Below the pieces are notes generated by a model. The model was given only the letters and a program-made list of their open reading frames with translations. It did no database searches and was not told the origin of the DNA. Both the position numbers and the translations under genes were made by a program. Source: JABCPE02 sp963520375 (GTDB lineage Bacteria; Bacteroidota; Bacteroidia; Flavobacteriales; Weeksellaceae). From it: 64,000 bases of DNA. Positions within the stretch are counted from its first letter, which is position 1, and every line of letters starts with the position of its first letter. Of this stretch, positions 1 through 9,900 are shown piece after piece. The DNA lies in assembly GCA_963520375.1 (NCBI GenBank), contig CAUQQF010000001.1:1-64000 (forward strand). The letters are read 5' to 3'.

Positions 1-1
1 C

Positions 2-115
2 GAAAATCATAGTGTGTGGGTAATATATGATGACCTTTATACCGAATTGGTAGCTGATACCTTTGACGAATTTATTGAAAAAGCAACTTTCCAAAGACAA
101 TGGGATTTTAAATAA
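2..115 (+). CDS. C-terminal end of a SUKH-like (SMI1/KNR4) protein, partial
   Basis: An open frame enters from the left edge and ends at the TAA at 113-115, giving 37 visible residues. They include an aromatic/acidic strand (VWVIYDD) followed by a helix of the type ADTFDEFIEKA. SMI1/KNR4 (SUKH) proteins often end with this kind of 'SFEEFL' helix, and a clear SUKH gene lies elsewhere in the window (37,865-38,482). SUKH proteins are commonly immunity proteins against polymorphic toxins. The family call is an inference from a very short tail; the existence of the coding end is more secure because codon use and the next gene's spacing fit. Confidence 0.4.
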   Translation, partial: ENHSVWVIYDDLYTELVADTFDEFIEKATFQRQWDFK

Positions 116-136
116 AAATATAACATACATTCTAAA

Positions 137-144
137 TAATTTTG
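137..144 (+). promoter_or_regulatory. -7 box TAATTTTG
   Basis: Perfect match to the Bacteroidota -7 element TAnnTTTG, only 3 nt before the ATG at 148. If used, the transcript would start at or next to the start codon (leaderless). Confidence 0.45.
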
Positions 145-147
145 TAT

Positions 148-687
148 ATGCAAAAAGTTCCTACCTATCTAAGCAAAAACGCTTGTAATGTAAAATCAGG
201 CGATTATCTCTCAGTAGATATCCAATCCAAAAATGGAAATTCACTCTTTGAAGTGTATTATTATGGCGATTTATTTGAAGTAAAAGGGAAAAAATTGCCT
301 TTTATTGTAGATAATGAGGCTGAAATTCCTTGTAAAATAGTAGCCAAAGATACAGAAACAGGCGAAGAAATATTGCTTTTTGACGGCTACCGACACGGCT
401 ATAATGCAATGTTTTGTGAGGAATTTGACCCAGAAGAAGTTGAAAAACGAACTTTGGTAAAATACGATATTGCTCCTTGCAAAATTCATATAGATTTTGG
501 ATATTCTATTGATTACGAAGAAGAAAAAGAAGATTATGAAGTAGACGAAGAAGATAGAGTAACCCTTATCAATGGAGAAAATATCCCTTGGGAAGAAGTG
601 AAAAGAAATGGCTTTGACTATATCTCTATTGTCTGTGAAACTGAAAATGGAGAAAAGGCGGAGATTGTATCCTTAGAATTGGCTTAA
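148..687 (+). CDS. Acidic protein of unknown function (179 aa)
   Basis: I do not recognise this protein. It has no signal peptide or membrane segment, so it is probably cytoplasmic. The N-terminal half looks beta-rich; around residues 115-140 there is a run rich in Glu/Asp/Tyr. The frame can be extended to a TTG at 142, but that TTG lies inside the TAATTTTG -7 box, so ATG 148 is chosen. It follows the SUKH-like gene end by 32 nt. Acidic small proteins beside SUKH genes are often immunity proteins, but nothing in the sequence proves that here. It is followed by the era promoter. Confidence 0.6.
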   Translation: MQKVPTYLSKNACNVKSGDYLSVDIQSKNGNSLFEVYYYGDLFEVKGKKLPFIVDNEAEIPCKIVAKDTETGEEILLFDGYRHGYNAMFCEEFDPEEVEKRTLVKYDIAPCKIHIDFGYSIDYEEEKEDYEVDEEDRVTLINGENIPWEEVKRNGFDYISIVCETENGEKAEIVSLELA

Positions 688-725
688 AGAATTTATACTT
701 CTCTCCACCGAAGCCAAATTATTCA

Positions 726-733
726 TATCTTTG
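726..733 (+). promoter_or_regulatory. -7 box TATCTTTG of era-aroB
   Basis: Perfect TAnnTTTG element 25 nt before the era start codon, in the 71-nt gap after the preceding gene. No convincing -33 TTG was seen. Confidence 0.6.
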
Positions 734-758
734 CGAAAATTTAAAAACAAAAAAAGCA

Positions 759-1634
759 ATGCACAAAGCAGGTTTTGTCAATATAGTAGGAAAACCCAAT
801 GCTGGGAAGTCTACCCTTCTGAATCAGCTCATGGGAGAGAAATTAGCCATCGTTACCCAAAAGGCACAGACTACCAGACACCGTATTTTCGGGATTTATA
901 ACGAGGATGATGTCCAGATTGTCTTTTCGGACACACCTGGCGTTCTTGACCCTAAATATGAACTACAAGAAAAAATGATGGGCTTCGTGAAAGAAAGCCT
1001 CCAAGATGCGGATGTATTTCTTTTCATTGTAGATATATCAGACAAAAGCGAGCCTTCGGAGTTTCTCATCGAGAAGTTAAATAAAATTCCGATTCCTGTG
1101 CTGCTGCTCATCAACAAAATAGATAAAAGCAACCAAAAGGAAATGGAGGCTGCTGTGGAACACTGGCACAATCTCCTTCCAAAGGCAGAAATCCTACCGA
1201 TTTCGGCGCTAAATGCTTACAATACGGAATATATCCTCCCGAAACTAAAATCTTTACTTCCAGAGAACCCGCCATACTATGACAAAGACCAGTTTACGGA
1301 CAAATCGGAAAGATTTTTTGTCAATGAAACGGTGCGCGAGAAAATTTTGCTTAACTATGAAAAGGAAATTCCTTACTCCGTAGAGGTGGTTACTGAACTT
1401 TTCAAAGAAAAGGAAGGAATTATCTTCATAGACAGCATCATCTATGTGGAGCGAGAAACCCAAAAGGGAATTTTGATAGGCCACAAAGGTGAGGCGATTA
1501 AAAAAGTCGGCACAGAAGCAAGGCTTGACTTGGAGAAATTCTTTGCAAAGAAAATCCATCTCAATCTCTTTGTGAAAGTAAAAAAAGACTGGAGAAAAAA
1601 CGAAAAAGACCTCAAGAATTTCGGATACAGATAG
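759..1634 (+). CDS. era: GTPase Era
   Basis: Era is an essential GTPase that binds the 3' end of 16S rRNA and assists 30S subunit maturation. The 291-aa length is normal. The G1 loop GKPNAGKS is at residues 11-18, DTPG (G3) at 58-61 and NKID (G4) at 119-122, with an SAL G5 motif near 148. The C-terminal third is a KH RNA-binding domain with the GHKGEAIKKVG loop. ATG 759 lies 25 nt after a TATCTTTG promoter box. The aroB gene follows after 6 nt, so the two are probably cotranscribed. Confidence 0.97.
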   Translation: MHKAGFVNIVGKPNAGKSTLLNQLMGEKLAIVTQKAQTTRHRIFGIYNEDDVQIVFSDTPGVLDPKYELQEKMMGFVKESLQDADVFLFIVDISDKSEPSEFLIEKLNKIPIPVLLLINKIDKSNQKEMEAAVEHWHNLLPKAEILPISALNAYNTEYILPKLKSLLPENPPYYDKDQFTDKSERFFVNETVREKILLNYEKEIPYSVEVVTELFKEKEGIIFIDSIIYVERETQKGILIGHKGEAIKKVGTEARLDLEKFFAKKIHLNLFVKVKKDWRKNEKDLKNFGYR

Positions 1635-1640
1635 CAGAAG

Positions 1641-2684
1641 ATGATAAAAATCCTTGACCAAGATTTCACCGAACTCAATTTTTTTATAAAACACCAAAAT
1701 CCCAGCAAAATTTTCATCTTGGTGGATGAAAACACGCATGAATGCTGTCTCCCTACCCTCTTGGGCAATTTAGAAACCACCGCACCCTTTGAGATTATAG
1801 AGATAGAGGAAGGAGAAGAGAGCAAGAATATAAACACCGCCGTGCAGCTTTGGGAAATCCTTACGGAATTCAGCGCTGATAAGCATAGTCTACTCATCTG
1901 CCTTGGTGGTGGCGTTGTCACGGATATTGGCGGTTTTGTGGCTTCCACTTACAAAAGAGGAATTCCTTTTATCTACCTTCCTACCACTCTGCTGGCAATG
2001 GCAGATGCTGCTGTGGGAGGAAAAACTGGCATAGACCATTTGTTTTTTAAAAATCTAATAGGAACTTTTGCAGAACCAAAACAAATTTTCCTTTTTGCTG
2101 ATTATCTCCGTACACTGCCCTTTCCGCAGCTGAAATCTGGCTTTGCGGAGATGCTGAAACATGGCCTTATCGCTGATGGAGAGCATTGGCTTGAGCTGAT
2201 TTCCATTGAAAATGAACTTTCCGCAGAGAAAATCGCACCATATCTATTACAAAGTGCCAAGATTAAACAAAAAATCGTGCAGGAAGACTTCCATGAAAAG
2301 CATATCCGAAAAATTCTAAACTTCGGGCATACAGTAGGACACTCCATAGAAAGCCTTTTTTTGAGAGAGGGAACTCCTCTGCTGCACGGCGAAGCTGTCG
2401 CACTCGGGATGATTTGCGAAACTTATATTTCCTATTTGCAGCAACTGATTTCTCTGGACACAGCGCACCATATTATAGAAAATCTTGTGCGATTTTTCCC
2501 GCCTGTGGATATTTCTAATTTCAGTGATGAGGAAATCATTACGCTGATGTATCAGGACAAAAAAAATCAGCATGGAAACATTAGTTTCTCACTGATAGAA
2601 GGCATCGGCAAGGGAAATTATAACCAAAATGTTCCGCTGGAAAATATTATTTCTGCGCTGGATTTCTACCGAAACGGATTATAA
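1641..2684 (+). CDS. aroB: 3-dehydroquinate synthase
   Basis: AroB converts DAHP to 3-dehydroquinate, the second step of the shikimate pathway, using NAD and a divalent metal. The 347-aa protein has the NAD-binding glycine motif GGGVVTDIGGF at residues 89-99, followed by the PTTLLAMADAAVGGKTGI segment typical of the family. Metal-binding residues lie in the 'GFAEMLKHGLI' and 'FGHTVGHSIE' regions. It starts 6 nt after era, and a strong hairpin terminator follows its stop codon. Confidence 0.97.
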   Translation: MIKILDQDFTELNFFIKHQNPSKIFILVDENTHECCLPTLLGNLETTAPFEIIEIEEGEESKNINTAVQLWEILTEFSADKHSLLICLGGGVVTDIGGFVASTYKRGIPFIYLPTTLLAMADAAVGGKTGIDHLFFKNLIGTFAEPKQIFLFADYLRTLPFPQLKSGFAEMLKHGLIADGEHWLELISIENELSAEKIAPYLLQSAKIKQKIVQEDFHEKHIRKILNFGHTVGHSIESLFLREGTPLLHGEAVALGMICETYISYLQQLISLDTAHHIIENLVRFFPPVDISNFSDEEIITLMYQDKKNQHGNISFSLIEGIGKGNYNQNVPLENIISALDFYRNGL

Positions 2685-2689
2685 AAAAC

Positions 2690-2727
2690 AAGATAGTTTA
2701 ACATAAAATTAAACTATCTTTATTTTT
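2690..2727. terminator. Bidirectional terminator between aroB and SemiSWEET
   Basis: Perfect 11-bp stem (2690-2700 with 2710-2720), 9-nt loop. T-rich tails lie on both sides, so it serves plus-strand aroB and the converging minus-strand gene. Confidence 0.8.
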
Positions 2728-2985
2728 TTACATAACAGCCGTAAAAGCAGCTGTAAATCCAAAAATAATACCTGGTGTATTCGCCACAATTATAGGCCAA
2801 TCTTTTTTAGGTTTCAGAAATCCATAACCTACCCACAGTGTGCAGTTAATCCCTGCCACCAATGGCTGAATAAAATCTCCCTTCATTCCTTGTAGATTGG
2901 ATGTAATCTGCGGAATATAAGACACATACATAAGCATTGCTGTTCCTGTAGCTACCCATCCTAAAATATTTAAGAATTTTTCCAT
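2728..2985 (-). CDS. SemiSWEET-type sugar transporter
   Basis: An 85-aa protein with three hydrophobic segments, the size and layout of a SemiSWEET half-transporter. These dimerise in the inner membrane and move sugars. The first helix carries the family's proline-glutamine motif (YVSYIPQI), and the third part has the WVGYGF and IIVAN patterns with the conserved Trp and Asn of the sugar site. A paralogue lies immediately upstream (3151-3411). A promoter (3021-3050) and a terminator for the upstream gene lie between them, so each is its own unit. The substrate cannot be told from sequence. Confidence 0.82.
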   Translation of the reverse strand: MEKFLNILGWVATGTAMLMYVSYIPQITSNLQGMKGDFIQPLVAGINCTLWVGYGFLKPKKDWPIIVANTPGIIFGFTAAFTAVM

Positions 2986-3020
2986 AATATTTAAAATTTA
3001 ATTGTTGATTTTTATTTATC

Positions 3021-3050
3021 CAAAATTATAAAAAAATTTTTCTGGGCAAA
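3021..3050 (-). promoter_or_regulatory. Promoter of the SemiSWEET gene
   Basis: On the minus strand: -33 TTTG (3047-3050), 18-nt spacer, -7 TAATTTTG (3021-3028). It lies between the upstream gene's terminator and the start codon. Confidence 0.65.
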
Positions 3051-3051
3051 T

Positions 3052-3083
3052 GATGAAAAAAGCGGAGATTTATAGCCTCCGCT
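3052..3083 (-). terminator. Terminator of the second SemiSWEET-like gene
   Basis: Seven-bp GC-rich stem (3061-3067 with 3077-3083), followed on the minus strand by a run of six T. Confidence 0.75.
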
Positions 3084-3150
3084 ATTTTAAACTATTAATT
3101 CCAAAAATACAGTCACGAAAATATTTATCGATATGAGAATACAAAAAAAT

Positions 3151-3411
3151 TTAAAATCCTCCCACAATAGAATAAACAAACTTCCCAAATGCAATAACAA
3201 TTAAAAAACCATTCGCAACAATAAGCGGCCAGTCTTTTTGGGGTTTAGAAAAACCATAACCTACCCACAATATATTACCTATGAATACGATTATTTGGAG
3301 CAATGAAATAAATTCATAATTATCAGATATCATCCAATAAATGAGTATTACTTCCGTCAATATTACAACCGCTGCCGCCATCCATCCCAAGGTGTTAAAA
3401 TGCTTCTCCAT
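3151..3411 (-). CDS. Diverged SemiSWEET-like membrane protein
   Basis: An 86-aa protein clearly paralogous to the gene at 2728-2985. Both begin MEK.FN.LGW and share the WVGYGF.KP.KDWP.IVAN block. In this copy the first helix has lost the PQ motif: the aligned stretch reads LIYWMI. Three membrane helices remain. It may form a heterodimer with its neighbour, transport a different substrate, or be drifting towards loss of function. The frame is intact. No TAnnTTTG box was seen before it. Confidence 0.7.
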   Translation of the reverse strand: MEKHFNTLGWMAAAVVILTEVILIYWMISDNYEFISLLQIIVFIGNILWVGYGFSKPQKDWPLIVANGFLIVIAFGKFVYSIVGGF

Positions 3412-3445
3412 GTTTTCGTATGTTTAATGTTTTTGTATATTTAAT

Positions 3446-3898
3446 CTAATTTTTTTCTTCCTTATACACTACTTTTCCATTGATAGAAAGTGTGCCTTCC
3501 TTGTCATCATACAAGTATTCACCTTTTTCGTAGAGATTTTCTGACTTTTTGTCTAAAATAACCGAACCTTCTTTGTTAGGAAGAACAACCTCAGCTTTGG
3601 ATTCATCTTTATTAAACAAAACAAATGCACTGATGACTTCATCGCCTTGTTTCACTTCGATAGGATCTAGTCTGACACCAGCCTCCCAAAGCTGCACACA
3701 AGTCTGCTGTAGCTCACTCCACGAAAACCCTGCCGAAGTGATGCACCCATGTTCATCTCTATCTGCACCGACCAACGGCTCTTGAGTTTCTTCTGTATTT
3801 ACTTTTTCTTCTTTCACTTCTTCCTTTTTTGGGCTGTTGCAAGAAAGCATTGACAACACTATTCCTGATAAAATTACTGCTTTTTTCATATTTTTCAA
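3446..3898 (-). CDS. Small lipoprotein with a two-cysteine motif
   Basis: The first 20 residues form a lipoprotein signal with lipobox SMLSC (Cys20), so it is probably lipid-anchored. A charged Lys/Glu linker follows, then a compact segment near residues 46-67 with the pattern DEHGC..SAG..WSELQQTC. This resembles a two-Cys module I have the impression of seeing in Bacteroidota lipoproteins, but I cannot name a family. The C-terminal half is beta-rich. The second ATG (3889) gives a more typical MKK start. It begins 15 nt after the sprA stop and has its own -7 box over that stop. Confidence 0.72.
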   Translation of the reverse strand: MKNMKKAVILSGIVLSMLSCNSPKKEEVKEEKVNTEETQEPLVGADRDEHGCITSAGFSWSELQQTCVQLWEAGVRLDPIEVKQGDEVISAFVLFNKDESKAEVVLPNKEGSVILDKKSENLYEKGEYLYDDKEGTLSINGKVVYKEEKN

Positions 3899-3908
3899 TT
3901 TTGATATC

Positions 3909-3916
3909 CAAATTTA
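3909..3916 (-). promoter_or_regulatory. -7 box TAAATTTG of the lipoprotein gene
   Basis: Perfect minus-strand TAnnTTTG overlapping the sprA stop codon, 10 nt before the lipoprotein start. It would give a very short leader. Confidence 0.45.
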
Positions 3917-6900
3917 GTTATTGTTATTATTACTTCCTCCAAAAGTAAAATTAAAACTAAGCCCTGCCCTTAGAGTGGATAATGGATAAGCGGTAGAAAT
4001 CTTATACTTGGTTACCAGCTGGTTATAGAAGAATTTTACTTGGAAATTTTGTGAAAAACTATAATCTGCCGAGAAATTTATTCCCAAAACTCTCTGCCCT
4101 CCAGTCACTTGTGAATCTTGAGCTAAGATATTGGTTATTCGGGTTTTATTATCTCTTAATGAAAAATCAAATTTAAGATTCAAATCACTCTTTATCGTTC
4201 TTTGTTTTCCTCTGAACTTCATCTTAAATTTCAAATCTTTAAAAATATACCCAAATCCTACAATATACTCAGAACCAGAGTCTTCCGAAAGCGTATAATT
4301 CTGAAGTCCCAGTACATAGGCTCTATTCTTGTTATACATCGCTCTGAACTGCATATTATTCCTCATGGTAACATCAGCCCCAATAAGCGGCGAAAACTCC
4401 TCCACATAGCCCACCTGAGAGAATACATATGGATTTAGGAAGTTGCCGTTTCTATCCTTATCTGGCGAAGGCAGCGGTGTGTTTTTGCTCACTTCATAGT
4501 TATAATAATCTGAGCTGGACTGTATCCCTGCCACGGTATATGTAGCCTTATAGCCATGTAACACATCTATTTTAGAGAAATGTCTATTGAGGAATGGAAT
4601 ATTTTTCAATCCTGAATAAATAATCTGCCAGTTAGGAAGCGGGAATTTGGATTTCGTAGGGTTTTCTTTGCTCAGATTTTTACCTCCAACCGCCGCCTTG
4701 AATGCAGGAATTAAGATGTATGAATTTCCTAAACCATAGCCTTCTACAAAACCATCAGCCCCCAAAATTCCAGGCATACTTCTAGACAAAACTCGTGCAT
4801 TTTCTACCATATTCATATAAAGCTGTCCACCATCTTTGAAAGAAGTCCCCATCAATATATCCGTATGAGAGAAAGCTATAATCTCGTTCGCAAAAGACAA
4901 TCTATTGTTTGTCAATACATTATACCCACTATGAGTCAATGAACTTGAATAATTTTTAAGGAAATTTAGGTCTATCTTCAAATCATTCATCGGCTGGATT
5001 TGGATGCTTCCTGTAATCGCCTTAGTCTGCATCTGCACATAGGATTCCGTCATCAAATCCGAACCTGTCACCCAGCCGCGCTCTATCATCACCCTACGAA
5101 TATCGGCCTGAGAACCTAGCAAGAATCCATATGTAGGCCCTCCTATCCCCTGTCCATATCCATAGAAATTAGGAGACGAAAGTATCCCTGGGAGAGAGGT
5201 TCCATTGGTTTCATTATAATTAAAATCCACCTGCTTGAGCGAAGAAGTGATTCCATAAAGAACAGCCTGTAATGGAGTCAGCTTATTTTTCAGTGTAGTG
5301 ACTCTATTTTCGCTATTTTTCCTAGTGGCTGTCTCTGCATTGGTTTTATCCATTGCCTCTAACTCTGCTCTTCTCAGCTGCATCGTATTCTCTAGCTTTT
5401 GGAAATACTTAAACTTAGAGAATAAACTCGGAATGTCCACAGAAGCCGCAACCACGGTATTATTATTATTTTGGGCTAAATTCCCTAAATCCTGCTGAGA
5501 AAGAACTGTGGAACGAGCTGACCAGTTATACTGGAAACCATATCCCACCTCTGCATTGATGAAGTCCAAATATGGGAAATGCTCAAACGGCAACTTATAG
5601 TTAAGCTGCACCTTGTGATTATACAAAACAGGTCTTCCCGCACGGAACAAATCCCTAAAAATAGAGCGGTTATTCATTCCATTTACAGAAATATGGTCAT
5701 TGAGCGTTCGGGTATAGGAATTGATATCCAATTTCAGGGATTTAGTAAAATTAAATCCAAGATTATACTGCCATCCGAAATAGAAGGTTCTTCCCTTTAT
5801 CATTTGGAAATCATCCCCTGGAGTACCTGTCAACAGTGCATCTATGTTTCTATACTGAAGCTCACTGTATGTTCTGTCCAGTTCCGCTCTGAAAGACAAT
5901 CGAGTAGGAATTGGGTTAAAATTAACTTCTTTTATCCAGTTTAAATATTTAGCTGCTTTGGATGTGTCGCTTATCAACTTATTAAACGGCCGTATCACCC
6001 AAGGTTTAAAATTAAAATTATAATCCAAATACCCCTTGAAATACTGGCGATAATTTCTAGTCGTATAGACATCTCTATAAAAATCATCATTATAAACAGC
6101 CGTAAGGGAAAGATTTTCTACATCGTAGAATTTGGATTTCTTCTCAGAGTTCATTCTCTGTTTTTGCATATTGACCACGCCTATACTTCTCTGCTGAGAG
6201 TAGGTTCTCACTATTTTTTTCAGCTGGTCTCTTATCGGGCTGTTTTTCAGCTCTACATCATTATCCAGCGGATTATATTTAGGGTCTTCTATGCTCTGTG
6301 TATAAGAGTAGTTAAACGGAATTTTCATTCCTATTTTCTCTGGTAAGAATTTGTCCAAATTCACCGTCGTACTAATATGTAAGGCAGAATTTTCTGTCTG
6401 TGACCTTTCTGATGGTTTTTGGACAATACTCCCAAAACCAACTGTAGATACAGACCCACTGGCATTAACCGTCGCAAAATCACCCAAATTGAAAGTCAAA
6501 TTGGCATTTGCTGCATACCCTCCTTGGTTTTTAATTCCAGAAGCACGGATTTCATTTATCCAAAGTAAAATATCTTTGGACACGCTAGATGCATCTTGGT
6601 TTCTTACCCCCAATACTATAGTACTAATATTCCCTATACTTGGGCGACCTTTTACATAAATCTTTTTATTGGCATTACCATAACCTCCATCTGTATATCT
6701 AGTATCAGAAGGAGCTCCATTTTTATCTCTTCTTCCTTTAATAGCCGTTAGTTCCGTTAATTCCAGACTTACCATATTTTCCGAAGGCCAGATTTCATAA
6801 GGTGTTCTGCTGTTAGAAGAAGTATATTTAAGGGAAGCCTCGTATTCATAGTAGTTATCCGTAGCATCACTACCGAAACGGATAAAGAACTTGGTTTTAT

Positions 6901-9900
6901 CATCCAGAGCCGTAGAGGTCAGATTTTTCAAGTCTTGAGCATGAACAAACATTTCCAACTTTTCATACCTACGCAAATCTAGTGTGGTGTTCTTAAACAC
7001 CCCACGAGCATCATTACTCAGACCTGTTACTTTCATGTAGAGAGAGCCTTCATTTTGTCTCTGTGTACCAGCCGTTCCGCTCAAAACCTCTCGGTCTATC
7101 CCTGGAGGCAGTACATAAGGAGGCGTTCCCTGTCCGTTCTCTTCCAAGTTTACACTTCCTATCTCTAGATTATCCGTATTTACCGTTCCAAAACCTTCAT
7201 TGGTGGTAGCATCTACAGCGAGTGGTTTGGTATATCTTCTCCAATCAGAACGAACCAAATCCAAGCTACCAAATCTAAGCGTAGTAGTCTCATCAAAACC
7301 TGTAAGAACCATTCTCACGAAACGAACATTGTTCAGCACATCTGTACTGCGCTCTCCTGCTGTGGTATCAAACTGGCTTACTGGAATACGGAAAAGATAC
7401 CATTTATTAGTTCCAGACCTTCCGTCTTGGAATCTTGTGGAAACCTCCTTTACATCCACTATATTATTTTGCCCTAAAACCAAACTCGCTCTATCCAGCT
7501 TTACTGTATATTGGTTATAGCTTTCGTTTTGGTCAAGGTTAAAATCTCTATTTACATCCTCTGCATCAGGAGTTTGCGTAGCAACTTCTAATGAATTAGC
7601 TTCTGAGTTTCCATCTGGATTTCGGAAATATCTGTATCGTTCCACCAGCGAGCCTGCTTGTGCGCCTTGGAATTTATTAGACAAAGGAAATACGAAGTCA
7701 TCAGACGCAGGGTCTACAGCATTAGTCACAGGATTTACAAACGAAGTCCCGAATTTCGCTGCTTCCGACTGATTATCAAGTCCATCATACCCTAAATCCT
7801 GCGTAGACCGCTCCGCTCCCTCTGATGAGAATGCATAGAGCACTGGTGCTTGTTTAGGTTGATTTCCCCAGTTGGTAGTTGTAACATTCGCTGGATCTGA
7901 GGTGGTAGGAAGTCCGTTTTCGTATTGTAGAACTCCATCTTTTAGAACATCCTCAGAAACATTCCCAAGATGTAATAATAACTTAGGATTTGTCCCCAAA
8001 GTTCCACCATCTGCATACGGATCCATCATCCAGAACTCTACATATTCTATATTAGAATTTACAAAGTTAGAAACAGAAATTGACCGCATAAGTCCTCCCC
8101 ATCTGTCTTGTGTAGTTTCTGATGGATTAAAGTTATATGGCCCTCTTTCTGTCGGATAGTATGAAATATCAAAAGTATTCAGGAAACTTTCTTCTCCTGC
8201 TACATAGTCTTTTATGGTGTATAATTCTCCCTGATGCACTCTTCGTGAGGCGTGGTTGGACAAGCTCTGTGCACTTACTCCATTAGGTGCAGACCCGCCT
8301 ACTCCATAGAACCTAGGGTCTATATTATACCAAGAAATAAGCCCCCTTCCGTAGCCATAGGTCAAGTTATTACTTAAACCAGCTGTATTAAATACAGGGT
8401 CGCTGGTATTTTGCTCTGGTTTAGAAGCCAAACTCCACATAGAAGGCTCTTTCAAAGAAATACGAGAAGTAGCCTGCTCAAAATCATCTATATAAGATTG
8501 ATTTTGCATATTGCTGTTTTCACCTGGGATAAGGTAAGCCGCCTCTGCTCGGAAACTGATATTAGATTTTGTATCTGTGCTAATGAGCGGGATTTTGTTT
8601 GTCAATCTCGTAAGGAACGGAGCCTCGTTATTATAGGCTATATTCATCCCGAGCATGGTGTTATTCACTGCTTCCTGCCCGAGCTGGACTTTATGGGTCA
8701 AAGGTGTTTCTCTGTAATTAACCATCGTGGCTCCGATGAGGAAATTATCACTGATTTTCCTTTCTAAATTAAGCCCAATGAACCTTTTTTTCTGTGTATT
8801 AAATGCCAACTGGTTTTCCAGGCTCACACTGATAGCCTGCCCAGATTGTTTAATCATTTCATTGATAATCGTGACCGTTCCCAGCAAATAGTCCACCGTA
8901 TAGTCCACTCCTTCCACAAGTTCTACGCCGTTAGAAGTTACTTTCACCGAGCCTTTCGGAATATTCACCGCACCGAGTGCTATTCCCTGAGCTCCAGAGC
9001 CTTTGAATCTCCCTTCTAATGTATATCTCTGAGCCAAATTAGCCTGTGTAGCGACAGATTTCAGCTGTGTATATAAGTCAGAAAAGACAAATTTAGGGTC
9101 GTGTCCCCCCAAAACATTTTCTATATACTTACCAAACGGCTGTGTTTTAGTAAATATCAGTTTACCATTATTCTCATCAATGGTCAGCCCTGGAACAAAG
9201 TCAAACTGTCCATCCCCATCCTGCTGTAAGTCTCCATTAGAATTTAGTCTATCCCAGTTGAACAATTTCAGCAAGTTAATATCCTGAACGCCCGTTCCTG
9301 GTAGATAGCTGACCTTACCATTTGATGGGTCACGATAGTAAACATTCATAAAGAAATCCTGAGAAGAAATCTGCGTTCCATCCAGAGGATAAATGTTCTT
9401 CATCATGAGATCCCACATAGGCGATGTGGTTTTGGTAACGGTATTGGGTTTAAGCAATTTCGTTATCAATACAGAGGAATTATCCTCTGAAAACTCCCCT
9501 ACTTTATATACTTTAGAGTCATCTCCATTTATGGTATATGAGAAAGATACCGCAAGGAGTTGATTATCATTTAGCCTTTGATTTAGGGAAATATATCCCA
9601 GCTGTGGATGATACCTAAACTCGCTTTCGCTAAGTTTTCTGGCTCTTCTATTAAAAATAAAATTCTCCCCCTCCTGATATGGCTGGTTGGTTCCAGTAGA
9701 AGCATCATATAGAGATTGGTTTTTAATGGCATTATACGCTGTGGTTACATCACGGATTCCTGTCAAATTAGAAACATCACGATAAACACTATTCACCGAG
9801 TTATCAGGATAAACCGTAGGCGCTCCTTCCCCTAAGTCTCTGACTCCCACTATGGTTTTCTGCGACTGAAGGTCACCAGACCCTTGGTCCAGCACCCATA

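Noticed and set aside
142..150. TTG start for the 181-aa version of the second gene
   Set aside because: The TTG is part of the TAATTTTG -7 box; ATG 148 is the first plausible start.
8411..8767. 118-aa plus-strand frame inside sprA
   Set aside because: One of several open frames opposite the very long sprA gene. No start signal, no recognisable domain and no promoter box; a shadow of the coding strand.
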